DNA of 64,000 nt, from assembly GCF_006376615.1 (NCBI RefSeq), contig NZ_VEXQ01000001.1, positions 62,001 through 126,000 on the forward strand, in the 5' to 3' direction. The stretch comes from Buttiauxella sp. B2. GTDB taxonomy: Bacteria > Pseudomonadota > Gammaproteobacteria > Enterobacterales > Enterobacteriaceae. This document shows positions 28,168-37,213 of the stretch, in pieces (position 1 is the stretch's first letter; every line of letters begins with the position of its first letter). The position numbers were made by a program, and so were the translations under genes. The notes under the pieces are model-generated. The model had not been told where the DNA came from and did no database searches. It saw nothing but the letters and a program-made list of their open reading frames with translations.

Positions 28168-29094
28168 TTATTCTTTGGCACGGAGTCGGGTAATACGTGA
28201 TTCATCTTCAGCGGTATGGGATTTGCAAATGGTGAAATCAAATTCAACTTCCGTGTGCTCGCCGCTTAAACCGCGTGATTTGATGATTTGCGGATCGGTA
28301 ATGGTTACCGGTTCGGCAATTAACCCATCACGGGTTGCAAAAGCAAAGTCATCCCACAAGTATTTGTCGCCATTAAGGTTAATTTGGCTGGTGAGATGCT
28401 TGTGGCCTGCTGCAGAAACAAAGAAGTGAATATGTGCCGGACGATTACCGTGACGGCCAAGGCGGGTGAGCAGTTTCTGCGTTGGGCCATCTGGCGGGCA
28501 ACCGTAGCCTGATGGAACAATACTTTGCACGCTGTAGCGCCCGTCGCTACCGGTTTTAATGCGGCGACGCAGGTTATATTCACTTTGGCTCTGGTCGAAG
28601 AAAGAGTATCCCCCCAACGTATTCGCATGCCAGATATCCACAATGGCATTGGCCACCGGGTTACCTTTGGTGTCGCGTACGGTGCCGTGCAACCACATGG
28701 TTTTGCCGTTATCAAGACCATCATCCATGCGTGTGTGGCCTTCGGCTAAAGGCGCATTGGCAACGTATAATGGCCCTTCGATAGTGCGTGGCGTACCCGA
28801 CTCAAGCTGTGCGGCAGTATCCTGAGCGTCCTGGCGCAAATCCAGATAGTGTTCAAGCCCTAAACCTGCGGCGAGTAATGCAGCTTCCTGGCGGCCGCCA
28901 AGTTCATGCAGGTAATTCGCAGCATGCCAGAACTCTTCTTCGGTAATATTAAAATCATCAATCAAAGTGCAGATATTTTCTAACAAACGATGAATGATAT
29001 TTTTAAAGCGTTCATCACCTTCAACACCATTTAAACCAGCACTTTCTCTTAATAATGCTTGCACTTCAGGCAGGCGAACAAAGTTGGTTGTCAT
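28168..29094 (-). CDS. catA: Catechol 1,2-dioxygenase CatA
   Basis: A 308-residue intradiol dioxygenase. The N-terminal helical dimerisation domain (1-100) precedes a beta-sandwich with the Fe(III) ligands, Tyr in GGYSFFDQ, Tyr in QSEYNLRRRI and two His in NRPAHIHFFVSA. It opens catechol to cis,cis-muconate. It sits between catC and benA, so the ring-cleaving enzyme is made with the enzymes that produce catechol. Confidence 0.94.
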   Translation of the reverse strand: MTTNFVRLPEVQALLRESAGLNGVEGDERFKNIIHRLLENICTLIDDFNITEEEFWHAANYLHELGGRQEAALLAAGLGLEHYLDLRQDAQDTAAQLESGTPRTIEGPLYVANAPLAEGHTRMDDGLDNGKTMWLHGTVRDTKGNPVANAIVDIWHANTLGGYSFFDQSQSEYNLRRRIKTGSDGRYSVQSIVPSGYGCPPDGPTQKLLTRLGRHGNRPAHIHFFVSAAGHKHLTSQINLNGDKYLWDDFAFATRDGLIAEPVTITDPQIIKSRGLSGEHTEVEFDFTICKSHTAEDESRITRLRAKE

Positions 29095-29169
29095 AATTAT
29101 TGTCTCATTGCTTATTTATAGGGGCCATACCCAGATACGGGCATGGCACAGATGAATTATTATTATTTT

Positions 29170-29460
29170 TTATTTATCGTCATTGCGAATAGATGATGGG
29201 TGGCGACATAATGCGTCAACAGAAATGTTCATGTACGGGTAAAGTGGCAAGCCCATTAATAAGTCATGCAATTCTTCAGCATCTTTAACATCAAAAATGC
29301 TGACATTAGAATATAAACCCGCAACACGCCATATATGTCGCCACTTCCCTTCTTGCTGCAATATTTGTGAGTAAGCCTTTTCTTTCGCTTTAATTTCGCG
29401 GGCTTCTTCCACTGGCATGTCGAGTGGAATATTTACCGTCATTTCAACTTTAAATAACAT
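29170..29460 (-). CDS. catC: Muconolactone delta-isomerase CatC
   Basis: A 96-residue enzyme of the muconolactone isomerase family (usual length about 96), with MLFKVEMTVNIPLDMP at the start, EGKWRHIWRVAGLYSNVSIFD-like core residues (WRHIWRVAGLYSNVSIFD) and the C-terminal YPYMNISVDALCRHPSS. It converts muconolactone to 3-oxoadipate enol-lactone. It lies 10 bp after catB. Confidence 0.94.
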   Translation of the reverse strand: MLFKVEMTVNIPLDMPVEEAREIKAKEKAYSQILQQEGKWRHIWRVAGLYSNVSIFDVKDAEELHDLLMGLPLYPYMNISVDALCRHPSSIRNDDK

Positions 29461-29470
29461 CTGGCTCTCC

Positions 29471-30589
29471 TTAATTCTTGCGACAGTAATAGGCTAATTT
29501 ATCTTCATCAATCGTTACACCCAATCCAGGTGCTTGCGGTAAAGTCACGGCACTGTTCGCAAACTGTAGTGGGTTTTCCACAATATCGTCTTTCAGTAAT
29601 AGCGGGCCAAACATCTCGGTTCCCCATTGCAATGGCAGTGTCGACCAGGCGTGAAGTGAAGCCACCGTCCCAATCGTGCCTTCCAGCATAGTACCGCCGT
29701 ATAAACCAATGCCCGCCGCCTGCGCGACGTGAGCCAGGCGCAGTACACTTGCCGGGCCACCTGATTTAGCAATTTTTAGCGCGTAAGCGCCAGTAAATCC
29801 GCGTCGTGCAATATCATAGCCATCTTCACTGCTTGCCACTGCTTCATCAGCAAGAATGGCTGCTTTACCCTGGTGGCTCAGGCGAACGAGTGCTTCACGA
29901 TCATGGGCTGCAACAGGCTGTTCAATTAAATCGATTCCCATCGCATCTAATTGCGCACAACCGCGCATGGCCTGGCTTGCGTCCCAGGCCTGGTTTACAT
30001 CCACACGAATACTGGCACGGGACCCCAGCGCTTCAATGATTGCACGCGTGTGCTGCAAGTCCGCGCGTAAATCCCTTGCACCAATTTTCAGCTTAAAGGC
30101 GTTGTGTCGCCCTTCGGCCAGCAGTTTTTCACCTTCAATAATGTCTTTTTCGGTATCACCGCTTGCCAGCGTCCACAGCACCGGAAGTTGAGTACTTAGC
30201 GCACCTCCTAACAAAGCGCTTACCGGTAAGCCGAGCGCCTTGCCTTGCGCATCTAACAATGCCGTTTCGATAGCCGATTTGGCAAAGGTATTACCGCGCA
30301 CGCATTTATTCATCAGCGTGACCAGGTGATTAACGTTATCCGCCGGTTGCCCAATCAACAGCGGGGCAAGATAGGTATCAATGGCCGATTTAATCCCTTC
30401 CGGGCTTTCTACGCCGTAGCTCAGCCCGCCAATCGTGGTGGCCTCTCCCAAACCGGTAATGCCGTCCGAACGGGTCATGCGCAAGATAACCAGCGTCTGA
30501 CAACCCATCGTGGTCATCGAAAGTTTGTGCGGCCGAATGGTGGGTAGGTCAACAATCAGGCTTTCCAGATGTTCGATAGTGGCGCTCAT
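29471..30589 (-). CDS. catB: Muconate cycloisomerase CatB
   Basis: A 372-residue enolase-superfamily enzyme. The first catalytic Lys is in FKLKIG, metal ligands are in RVDVNQAWD, DLIEQPV and ILADEAV, and the second Lys is in ALKIAKSGG. It cyclises cis,cis-muconate to muconolactone. GGGAAG seven bases upstream supports the ATG at 30589 over one 18 bp earlier. It is the first gene of catBCA-benABCD and is divergent from the IclR regulator. Confidence 0.93.
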   Translation of the reverse strand: MSATIEHLESLIVDLPTIRPHKLSMTTMGCQTLVILRMTRSDGITGLGEATTIGGLSYGVESPEGIKSAIDTYLAPLLIGQPADNVNHLVTLMNKCVRGNTFAKSAIETALLDAQGKALGLPVSALLGGALSTQLPVLWTLASGDTEKDIIEGEKLLAEGRHNAFKLKIGARDLRADLQHTRAIIEALGSRASIRVDVNQAWDASQAMRGCAQLDAMGIDLIEQPVAAHDREALVRLSHQGKAAILADEAVASSEDGYDIARRGFTGAYALKIAKSGGPASVLRLAHVAQAAGIGLYGGTMLEGTIGTVASLHAWSTLPLQWGTEMFGPLLLKDDIVENPLQFANSAVTLPQAPGLGVTIDEDKLAYYCRKN

Positions 30590-30890
30590 ATTCTTCCCAT
30601 AGGGCATTGTTTTTGCGCCCTTATTATTATCATTATTACGTTTAAGCTTTCATTTCATTTGCTGGATAAATTCCCTGCAAACTGAACGGTGTTTTCTGAC
30701 AATAGGAGCTACCCCACGGTAGCGTCAACGGCGGTAATCGAATTTATGTGCGATTATCGACACGTTACGGTTATTCGACAGAGTTTTGTGATCGTGGTGG
30801 AATATTCTGCACATCGCGTGGGGCAAAGTTGCCGGGTAAGTCGAGTTAGCGCATTCTGATGTCCATTCAGACTGGCGGGAGTAGCAACCA
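30590..30890. promoter_or_regulatory. catB / IclR regulator divergent promoter region
   Basis: About 300 bp with no gene. Direct-repeat-like copies ATTATCGACA (30753-30762) and TTATTCGACA (30771-30780) lie 8 bp apart. IclR-type activators of aromatic pathways (PcaU, PobR) bind repeats of about 10 bp, so this is the best candidate operator for the regulator at 30891. The exact promoters are not clear. Confidence 0.45.
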
Positions 30891-31715
30891 ATGAAGAAGA
30901 ATAACCCTGATAATCAAGATGTTATTTCTGATGATAACGAAGAAATTCAATGCGTTGCTAAAAGAGATCCCAATTTCATGCTGTCACTCGCTCGTGGCCT
31001 GGAGGTCCTTGATGCCTTCACGCCGCAACGTCAGCGGCTGACGATTTCACAACTCAGCCAGAAAACACATATTTCCCGAGCGGCGGTTCGCCGCTGCCTT
31101 TACACACTGGCGACGTTGGGGATGGTCCACAGCCCGGATGGGCGCAGTTACGAATTGCTGCCGCGAGTCTTGACGGTGGGTCATGCTTATCTTGCTGGCA
31201 CCCCGTTGGCAAAAGTGGCACAAACTGCACTGGACAACCTGAGCAAATCGCTTAATCACTCGTGTTCGGTTGCTACGCTGGATGGTGACAACGTGCTCTA
31301 TATTGCGCGCACGGCGGTCGATAATTTGATGAGTATTGATATTGGCCGTGGAAGCCGCCTGCCCGCATGGGCAACCTCGATGGGCCGCGTGTTACTGAGT
31401 GCATTACCGGAAGCCGAGCTGGAAATATATCTCGAGCGCGCAAAGCTTATGCGTTACACCCAGCACACGGTGTCAACCGTGGCGCAGTTACGTAACGAGA
31501 TAGCACTGGCGCGTCGTCAGGGATATGCAATCAATGATCAACAACTGGAGATTGGTTTGCGGTCGGTTGCAGTGCCAATGCTGGCACGCGGGGGAAAAGT
31601 GGTTGCAGCGATGAATGTTGGCGTGCCCGCAAGCGAAGTCAGCGTCGCACAAATTCGCGAACATATTCTGCCGCCTTTACGTCGCGCAGCAGCAGAATTG
31701 TCGATGTCACTTTAG
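30891..31715 (+). CDS. IclR-family regulator of the cat-ben operon (PcaR/PcaU/CatR-type)
   Basis: A 274-residue IclR regulator of the branch controlling protocatechuate and catechol genes. An acidic N-terminal tail (about 1-30) precedes the winged HTH (FMLSLARGLEVLDAFTPQ, LSQKTHISRAAVRRCLYTLATLG) and a C-terminal effector domain (VDNLMSIDIGRGSRLPAWATSMGR). It is divergent from catB, so it probably activates the operon in response to a pathway intermediate such as cis,cis-muconate. Most characterised cat/ben operons use LysR (CatR, BenM) or AraC (BenR) regulators instead. Its stop overlaps the stop of the converging GNAT gene. Confidence 0.88.
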   Translation: MKKNNPDNQDVISDDNEEIQCVAKRDPNFMLSLARGLEVLDAFTPQRQRLTISQLSQKTHISRAAVRRCLYTLATLGMVHSPDGRSYELLPRVLTVGHAYLAGTPLAKVAQTALDNLSKSLNHSCSVATLDGDNVLYIARTAVDNLMSIDIGRGSRLPAWATSMGRVLLSALPEAELEIYLERAKLMRYTQHTVSTVAQLRNEIALARRQGYAINDQQLEIGLRSVAVPMLARGGKVVAAMNVGVPASEVSVAQIREHILPPLRRAAAELSMSL

Positions 31716-32254
31716 ACGGTCTGCGTTTTGGCAATGCGATATAGCACGTGGCGGCGCAGCGGCGAGTTTTCCGAAACAGCCGGATGGTCAAATTCCTCAC
31801 AGCGTCGCATGCCAATTTTTTCCATCACGCGCTGAGAGGCGACATTTTCAAGTGCGGTAAAAGCCACGATTTCTGCTATCCCGTACTGGTTAAAACCGAT
31901 TTCCAAGGCTTTGGCTGCGGCTTCCGGGGCATAACCTTTACCCCAGAACGGTTTGTCCAGACGCCAGCCAATTTCGATAACCGGCGAGAACGGTAATTCG
32001 TAAGTCGGAATATTTAACCCAACAAAGCCGATAAACGCCCCACTACTTTTTTCTTCTACCGCCCACAAACCCCAGTCGTTAGCCGCCATCTTCTGCTCGA
32101 TAATGTCCACCATCTTGTCGCTTTCTTCGCGCGTTAACGTTCTGAGCAGATAGCGCATTACTTCGGGATTGCTGTTTAAAACGGCATACGGTTCGCGGTC
32201 TTGTTGCCTCCATGGCCGCAAAATCAGGCGTTCGGTCTGGTATTCCATGTTCAT
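31712..32254 (-). CDS. RimJ/RimL-type GNAT acetyltransferase
   Basis: A 180-residue GNAT protein of the ribosomal-protein-alanine acetyltransferase type (QTERLILRPWRQQDREPY, FWGKGYAPEAAAKALEIGF, ENVASQRVMEKIGMRR). The substrate cannot be deduced. Its start overlaps the ydcR stop (ATGA), so it is translationally coupled to ydcR; an ATG two codons in has better spacing from AAGGA. It converges on the IclR gene with overlapping stops. Confidence 0.87.
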   Translation of the reverse strand: MNMEYQTERLILRPWRQQDREPYAVLNSNPEVMRYLLRTLTREESDKMVDIIEQKMAANDWGLWAVEEKSSGAFIGFVGLNIPTYELPFSPVIEIGWRLDKPFWGKGYAPEAAAKALEIGFNQYGIAEIVAFTALENVASQRVMEKIGMRRCEEFDHPAVSENSPLRRHVLYRIAKTQTV

Positions 32255-33663
32255 TCCTTAAGTTGCTGTTGAATTAAATATGACAATGTCACCACGGCTT
32301 GTTGCTCTCGTTCTCCTAACGCCCATGAGGCATTCAGGCGGAAGTAGTTATCCCACGCCCGTCCGGTGGTGAACATTTTTCCCGGCGCAATACTGATTTT
32401 GTGTGCGATAGCGTGTTCACTCAACAGGCTGGCGTCCATACCTTCTGGCAGTTCAACCCACAGAAAATAGCCGCTTTCACTGCGGTGAATCTTCACCTCT
32501 GAGGGGAAGTGTTGGTGCAATGCCTGCCAGGTCTGCTGCTTACGCTCGGCAAGCGTTCGCCGCAATTTGCGCAGATAGGTGTCGTAACGTTTGGTCGCCA
32601 GATAATCGACCAGTGCCAGTTGCATAGGCGAACTGGTAGACAGTGTGCTCATCAACTGGAGTTGCTGGATGCGCCGTGCATGTTTCCCCGCCGCTACCCA
32701 ACCAATACGAAAACCTGCAACCAGGCATTTTGAAAAAGAGGAACAATGGAGCGTTATGCCTTGTTGGTCATAGGCACGTGCAGGTAATGGGCGCTCCCGC
32801 CCATAATAAAGCTCGCTGTAAACATCGTCTTCTATCAGCACCACGTTGTGTTCTTGCAATAACTCAACCAGTTGCCGTTTCTTTTCAGGTGACAATGTCA
32901 CGCCTAACGGGTTCTGGCTGTTGGTCATTAACCAACATGCTTTGACCGGATAATCATTCAGCGCCTGTTTCAGAGCGTGAAGATCAATGCCATTTTGTGG
33001 ATCAGTTGCCACCGACAGTGCTTTTAAGCGCAAGCGCTCTAGAGCCTGCAATGCGCCATAAAAACAGGGGTTTTCGACAATCACCCAGTCTCCAGGCTCC
33101 GTTACTGCTTGCAAACTAAGGTTCAGCGCTTCGAGCGCACCCGCCGTTATGACAATTTCATCCGGCGAAACCTGCATTCCCTGTTGTGCGTAACGACGCG
33201 CAATAGCGTGGCGCAAGGCTTCATTTCCCGGTGGCAGGTTTTCAATCACGCTCATTGCCGTCGCCGTTTTACTGACAGTCGCAAGTGAACGGTTGAGCTG
33301 CTGGAGCGGGAATAATCGCGGGTCAGGAAATGCAGAACCAAAAGGCACCACAGAGGCATCGCAACTGGCCTGCAAGACATCAAAGATATAGGTATTGATA
33401 TCAACCGACTCATCACGCGTGACTTTGACTGGTGCCGGAGCGCTGCGTACGGCCAGACGCGGAGCCACGTAATAACCAGATTGCGGCCTGGCCACAATCA
33501 CCCCCTGGCTTTCAAGTGTTTGATAAGCATGACTGACCGTCATAAAACTCATACCGCTTAGGGTGACTTGCTCACGTAACGAAGGCAGTTTATCCCCCGG
33601 AAGCCATGCGCCAAGCGCTATCTGGTCGATGATTTGCTGTGCCAACTGCTGGTACTTTTTCAT
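32251..33663 (-). CDS. ydcR: MocR/GntR-family regulator YdcR
   Basis: A 470-residue fusion of an N-terminal GntR winged helix (about 1-70, GDKLPSLREQVTLSGMSFMTVSHAYQTLES) with a PLP-dependent aminotransferase-like domain. The PLP lysine region is SSFSKCLVAGFRIGW, and TNSQNPLG and IEDDVYSELYYG are also visible. It matches E. coli YdcR (468 residues) throughout. In E. coli ydcR lies directly beside ydcS and is thought to regulate ydcSTUV-patD. Here it is about 9 kb away on the far side of the cat-ben block. Confidence 0.93.
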   Translation of the reverse strand: MKKYQQLAQQIIDQIALGAWLPGDKLPSLREQVTLSGMSFMTVSHAYQTLESQGVIVARPQSGYYVAPRLAVRSAPAPVKVTRDESVDINTYIFDVLQASCDASVVPFGSAFPDPRLFPLQQLNRSLATVSKTATAMSVIENLPPGNEALRHAIARRYAQQGMQVSPDEIVITAGALEALNLSLQAVTEPGDWVIVENPCFYGALQALERLRLKALSVATDPQNGIDLHALKQALNDYPVKACWLMTNSQNPLGVTLSPEKKRQLVELLQEHNVVLIEDDVYSELYYGRERPLPARAYDQQGITLHCSSFSKCLVAGFRIGWVAAGKHARRIQQLQLMSTLSTSSPMQLALVDYLATKRYDTYLRKLRRTLAERKQQTWQALHQHFPSEVKIHRSESGYFLWVELPEGMDASLLSEHAIAHKISIAPGKMFTTGRAWDNYFRLNASWALGEREQQAVVTLSYLIQQQLKE

Positions 33664-33813
33664 TTACTGACCTACGCTTGATATTTATATCAGTTAGCTA
33701 AAAATACGATAATTTTGCTAACTGTTATAGATAAATAACGCATTTCTGTTTCTGCTCAAGGTTGACGCATCGGATTACCCTACTGTTGACGTTCTTGTGC
33801 CATGAGGTTGTGC

Positions 33814-35214
33814 ATGTTTGGTTTAGATGCTTTTCATCTTGCGAGGATTCAGTTTGCGTTTACTGTTTCCTTCCACATTATTTTCCCCGCTATCACCATC
33901 GGGCTTGCCAGTTATCTGGCGGTGCTCGAAGGGTTATGGCTGAAATCAAAAAATCCGGTTTATCGTTCTTTATACGATTTTTGGTCGAAGATCTTCGCCG
34001 TTAACTTTGGTATGGGCGTGGTATCTGGCCTGGTAATGGCTTATCAGTTCGGCACTAACTGGAGTGGTTTTTCGCAGTTCGCCGGAAGCATTACCGGCCC
34101 GCTGCTGACTTATGAAGTGCTTACGGCATTTTTCCTTGAGGCCGGGTTCCTTGGCGTGATGCTTTTTGGTTGGAAGCGCGTCGGGCCAGGGTTGCACTTC
34201 TTTGCCACCTGCATGGTGGCGCTGGGCACAATTATTTCGACCTTCTGGATACTGGCGTCCAATAGCTGGATGCAGACACCACAAGGCTTTGAAATCCACA
34301 ACGGCCAGGTTGTGCCGGTTGACTGGTTTGCGGTGATATTTAACCCATCTTTCCCTTATCGCTTGCTGCATATGTCTGTAGCAGCATTCCTGAGCAGTGC
34401 ATTTTTTGTCGGGGCTTCAGCCGCCTGGCATTTGCTGCGTGGTAATAAAACTCCTGCCATTAAAACCATGTTTTCGATGGCGCTGTGGATGGCGTTAATC
34501 GTTGCTCCGCTGCAAGCCATGATTGGCGATATGCACGGCCTTAATACGTTGAAGTACCAGCCAGCAAAAATCGCTGCTATTGAAGGACACTGGGAAAACG
34601 TGCCGGGCGAACCAACGCCACTGTTGTTGTTTGGCTGGCCGGATATGGAACAAGAGCGCACACGTTTCGGGCTGGAAATTCCCGCGCTCGGCAGTCTTAT
34701 CCTCACCCATAGTCTGGATAAACAAGTTCCGGCGCTCAAAGAGTTCCCAAAAGAAGACCGTCCTAATTCCACCATGGTGTTCTGGTCGTTCCGAATTATG
34801 GCGGGGCTGGGCATGTTGATGATTCTGGCTGGGGCATTCAGTTTGTGGTTACGCTATCGCCATCGATTGTACGAAAGCCGCCCGTTCCTGCGATTTATGC
34901 TGTGGATGGGACCATCCGGACTTATCGCCATTCTTGCTGGTTGGGTGACCACCGAAGTGGGCCGCCAGCCTTGGGTGGTATACGGTTTACTACGCACCAA
35001 AGACGCCGTTTCGGCACATGGCGATTTGCAGATGAGCATCAGCCTGCTGACCTTCTTTGTGGTTTACATGTCGGTATTTGGCGTGGGTTACAGCTACATG
35101 GTTAGGCTAATCAAAAAAGGGCCGCAGCCGTTTGATGATGACACCCCTTCCGCTCACGGCACTCCTTCGCGCCCGCTTTCTGCGGTAACAGAATCACTTA
35201 AGGAGCCACACTAA
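33814..35214 (+). CDS. cioA: Cytochrome bd-type (CioA/CydA) ubiquinol oxidase subunit I, short Q-loop
   Basis: A 466-residue inner-membrane oxidase subunit with about nine helices. The haem ligand His is in FHLARIQFAF, and GRQPW (the conserved Q-oxidation/haem motif) lies near residue 390. It is shorter than E. coli CydA (522) or AppC (514), with a reduced Q-loop, as in cyanide-insensitive CioA oxidases. GAGG six bases upstream fixes the ATG at 33814. It reduces O2 to water with quinol, without proton pumping. It is divergent from ydcR and overlaps the next gene (TAATG). Confidence 0.9.
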   Translation: MFGLDAFHLARIQFAFTVSFHIIFPAITIGLASYLAVLEGLWLKSKNPVYRSLYDFWSKIFAVNFGMGVVSGLVMAYQFGTNWSGFSQFAGSITGPLLTYEVLTAFFLEAGFLGVMLFGWKRVGPGLHFFATCMVALGTIISTFWILASNSWMQTPQGFEIHNGQVVPVDWFAVIFNPSFPYRLLHMSVAAFLSSAFFVGASAAWHLLRGNKTPAIKTMFSMALWMALIVAPLQAMIGDMHGLNTLKYQPAKIAAIEGHWENVPGEPTPLLLFGWPDMEQERTRFGLEIPALGSLILTHSLDKQVPALKEFPKEDRPNSTMVFWSFRIMAGLGMLMILAGAFSLWLRYRHRLYESRPFLRFMLWMGPSGLIAILAGWVTTEVGRQPWVVYGLLRTKDAVSAHGDLQMSISLLTFFVVYMSVFGVGYSYMVRLIKKGPQPFDDDTPSAHGTPSRPLSAVTESLKEPH

Positions 35215-36227
35215 TGGGCGTTGATCTGTCAGTTATCTGGTTTGTGATTATTGTGTTCGCCACGTTGATGTACATCGTGATGGACGGTTTTGACTTGGGC
35301 ATCGGCATTCTGTTCCCTTTTGTGCGTGGAGCAGAAGACCGCGATGTGATGGTTAATAGTGTGGCACCAGTGTGGGATGGCAATGAAACCTGGCTGGTGT
35401 TAGGCGGTGCTGCATTATTCGGCGCGTTTCCGCTGGCCTACGCCGTCATTATTGATGCGCTGACCATTCCGCTTTCCTTTATGCTTATTGGGTTAATCTT
35501 TCGCGGTGTCGCTTTTGAGTTCCGCTTTAAAGCAACGCCTGCACACCGGCCTTTCTGGGATAGAGCGTTTATTGGCGGCTCGATTCTGGCGACATTTTGC
35601 CAGGGCGTGGTAGTTGGTGCGGTAATCGAAGGCTTCCCGGTAACGGGGCGGGCATTTAGCGGCACACAACTAGACTGGATAACACCGTTTAATCTGTTCT
35701 GCGGCGTCGGACTGGTCGTGGCTTATGCACTGCTGGGTGCAAGTTGGCTGGTGATGAAAAGTGAAGACCCGTTGCTAAAAACGATGCGTAAAGTGATGAA
35801 GCCGCTATTGCTCATCATGCTGGCAATCATCGCGATTATCAGTATCTGGACGCCACTTACGCACCCGGCGATTGCCGAACGCTGGTTCAGCCTGCCAAAT
35901 ATCTACTACTTGTTACCCGTTCCGATTCTGGTGGTGTTGTGCAGCATCTGGTTATGGAAAGCCGTCGGTTCAGAAAACAGTTGGCACAGCACACCATTTT
36001 TACTGACGTTAGGCCTGATTTTCCTCGGTTTTAGCGGGTTGGGTATCAGTATCTGGCCGTATATCATTCCGCCGTCAATTACCATTTGGCAAGCCGCAGC
36101 ACCACCGCAAAGCCAGGGCTTTATGCTGGTTGGCGCGCTCTTTATTATCCCAATAATTCTGGTTTACACCTTCTGGAGTTACTACGTTTTCCGTGGAAAG
36201 GTACAGCATGGTGAGGGGTATCACTGA
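35214..36227 (+). CDS. cioB: Cytochrome bd-type (CioB/CydB) ubiquinol oxidase subunit II
   Basis: A 337-residue inner-membrane protein with eight predicted helices, homologous to CydB/CioB (ATLMYIVMDGFDLGIGILFPF, WDGNETWLVLGGAALFGAFPLAY). It pairs with subunit I. Its start overlaps the subunit I stop by one base and its stop overlaps the DUF2474 start, so all three are translationally coupled. Confidence 0.92.
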   Translation: MGVDLSVIWFVIIVFATLMYIVMDGFDLGIGILFPFVRGAEDRDVMVNSVAPVWDGNETWLVLGGAALFGAFPLAYAVIIDALTIPLSFMLIGLIFRGVAFEFRFKATPAHRPFWDRAFIGGSILATFCQGVVVGAVIEGFPVTGRAFSGTQLDWITPFNLFCGVGLVVAYALLGASWLVMKSEDPLLKTMRKVMKPLLLIMLAIIAIISIWTPLTHPAIAERWFSLPNIYYLLPVPILVVLCSIWLWKAVGSENSWHSTPFLLTLGLIFLGFSGLGISIWPYIIPPSITIWQAAAPPQSQGFMLVGALFIIPIILVYTFWSYYVFRGKVQHGEGYH

Positions 36228-36349
36228 TGAAACAGACCGCGAGTCGTTTAATGTGGATGGTACTGTTATGGGGCGGCAGTGTTTTGGCACTGACCGCAGT
36301 GGGGATGGGGTTCCGGCTACTGATGAACGCAGCCGGATTTAAGTCCTGA
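36227..36349 (+). CDS. DUF2474 microprotein of the bd-type oxidase
   Basis: A 40-residue protein with one transmembrane helix (MVLLWGGSVLALTAVGMGFRLLM). Its position after cioAB and its size fit the DUF2474 family, the CioAB counterpart of CydX, which stabilises the oxidase. The ATG overlaps the cioB stop (TGATG). Its stop abuts the stop of the converging ybcH. Confidence 0.85.
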   Translation: MKQTASRLMWMVLLWGGSVLALTAVGMGFRLLMNAAGFKS

Positions 36350-37213
36350 TTATTGGGCCAACACACCGTTGGCCGCATTCATATAACGTAGCGAGAAGTA
36401 AACCCTGTCCTGCCCATGCGGGACGGGAGTCGACAACCACTTCTGTTGATAAGCCGCAGGTGCCGAAACCGCTTTAAATGGTGTGGCATGTTTGTCCTGG
36501 CGAAACAGCTCTATCACGTGACCCGCAGCAGGTGCTTTCAGATACAACTCCCGCTCAGTCTTCGTCAGTACTTGTGTTCCTGCACCATCTTGCACCCATA
36601 CTTTCACACCGCTGTGACTCAGCGTTGCCACCCATTTACGGTAAGTATCCGGCGTCATGTTTCCGGCAAAAAAACTGCTCACGGCCACCGGTTTATCGGC
36701 AACGGCTGCCAGCGATAAACGCGTTTTATACAGCCAGTCTTGCGCTATTTGTTGCATTTGCGGGCCGCGCCAGCGCCGGTCATCAAGTTCGCTGCTGATA
36801 TACCAGCCAGCTATCGACTTATCACCCAGCACCTTGACCCAACGCTTTGCTACCGCAACGTCATCTGCACGCAAATGATTGAGATAGTTTTCCAGCGCGG
36901 ATGGCGGCTGTTTTTGCCGTTCGAAGAATTGCCCGTCAGCCGCAAGGCCGATAACCAGTTTCAGGCCATTGGCGGTAGTCAGCTGTGCTTTGTGTTCAAG
37001 CCAGGCGCGGGATTCACCGTCACGAAACGCATCATCATAGCGGCTCCACTGCAACACCAGCGTGTTAATTCCCTGCCCTTTAAGTTTGCTCAACACGCTC
37101 TGCCACTGTGCGTCAGTCACGGTGGTGTCGCGTAATTGCGGTTGATACATCACTGCGTTCATAGCATTGGCAAAGGGAGAAACCAGCAGCAACGTGGTTA
37201 TTAGAATTTTCAT
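36350..37213 (-). CDS. ybcH: DUF4434 periplasmic glycoside-hydrolase-like protein YbcH
   Basis: A 287-residue secreted protein with a signal peptide ending near residue 17 (PFANAMNAVMYQPQ). The DUF4434 domain has a TIM-barrel look (INTLVLQWSRYDD, GLKLVIGLAADGQFF, IAGWYISSELDDRRW). The acidic residues in YISSELDD resemble a glycosidase active site. It is the third gene after nfrB and nfrA, with its ATG overlapping the nfrA stop, so it probably trims the glycan made by NfrB. The polyhydroxybutyrate-hydrolase annotation sometimes given to YbcH looks less likely. Confidence 0.85.
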   Translation of the reverse strand: MKILITTLLLVSPFANAMNAVMYQPQLRDTTVTDAQWQSVLSKLKGQGINTLVLQWSRYDDAFRDGESRAWLEHKAQLTTANGLKLVIGLAADGQFFERQKQPPSALENYLNHLRADDVAVAKRWVKVLGDKSIAGWYISSELDDRRWRGPQMQQIAQDWLYKTRLSLAAVADKPVAVSSFFAGNMTPDTYRKWVATLSHSGVKVWVQDGAGTQVLTKTERELYLKAPAAGHVIELFRQDKHATPFKAVSAPAAYQQKWLSTPVPHGQDRVYFSLRYMNAANGVLAQ

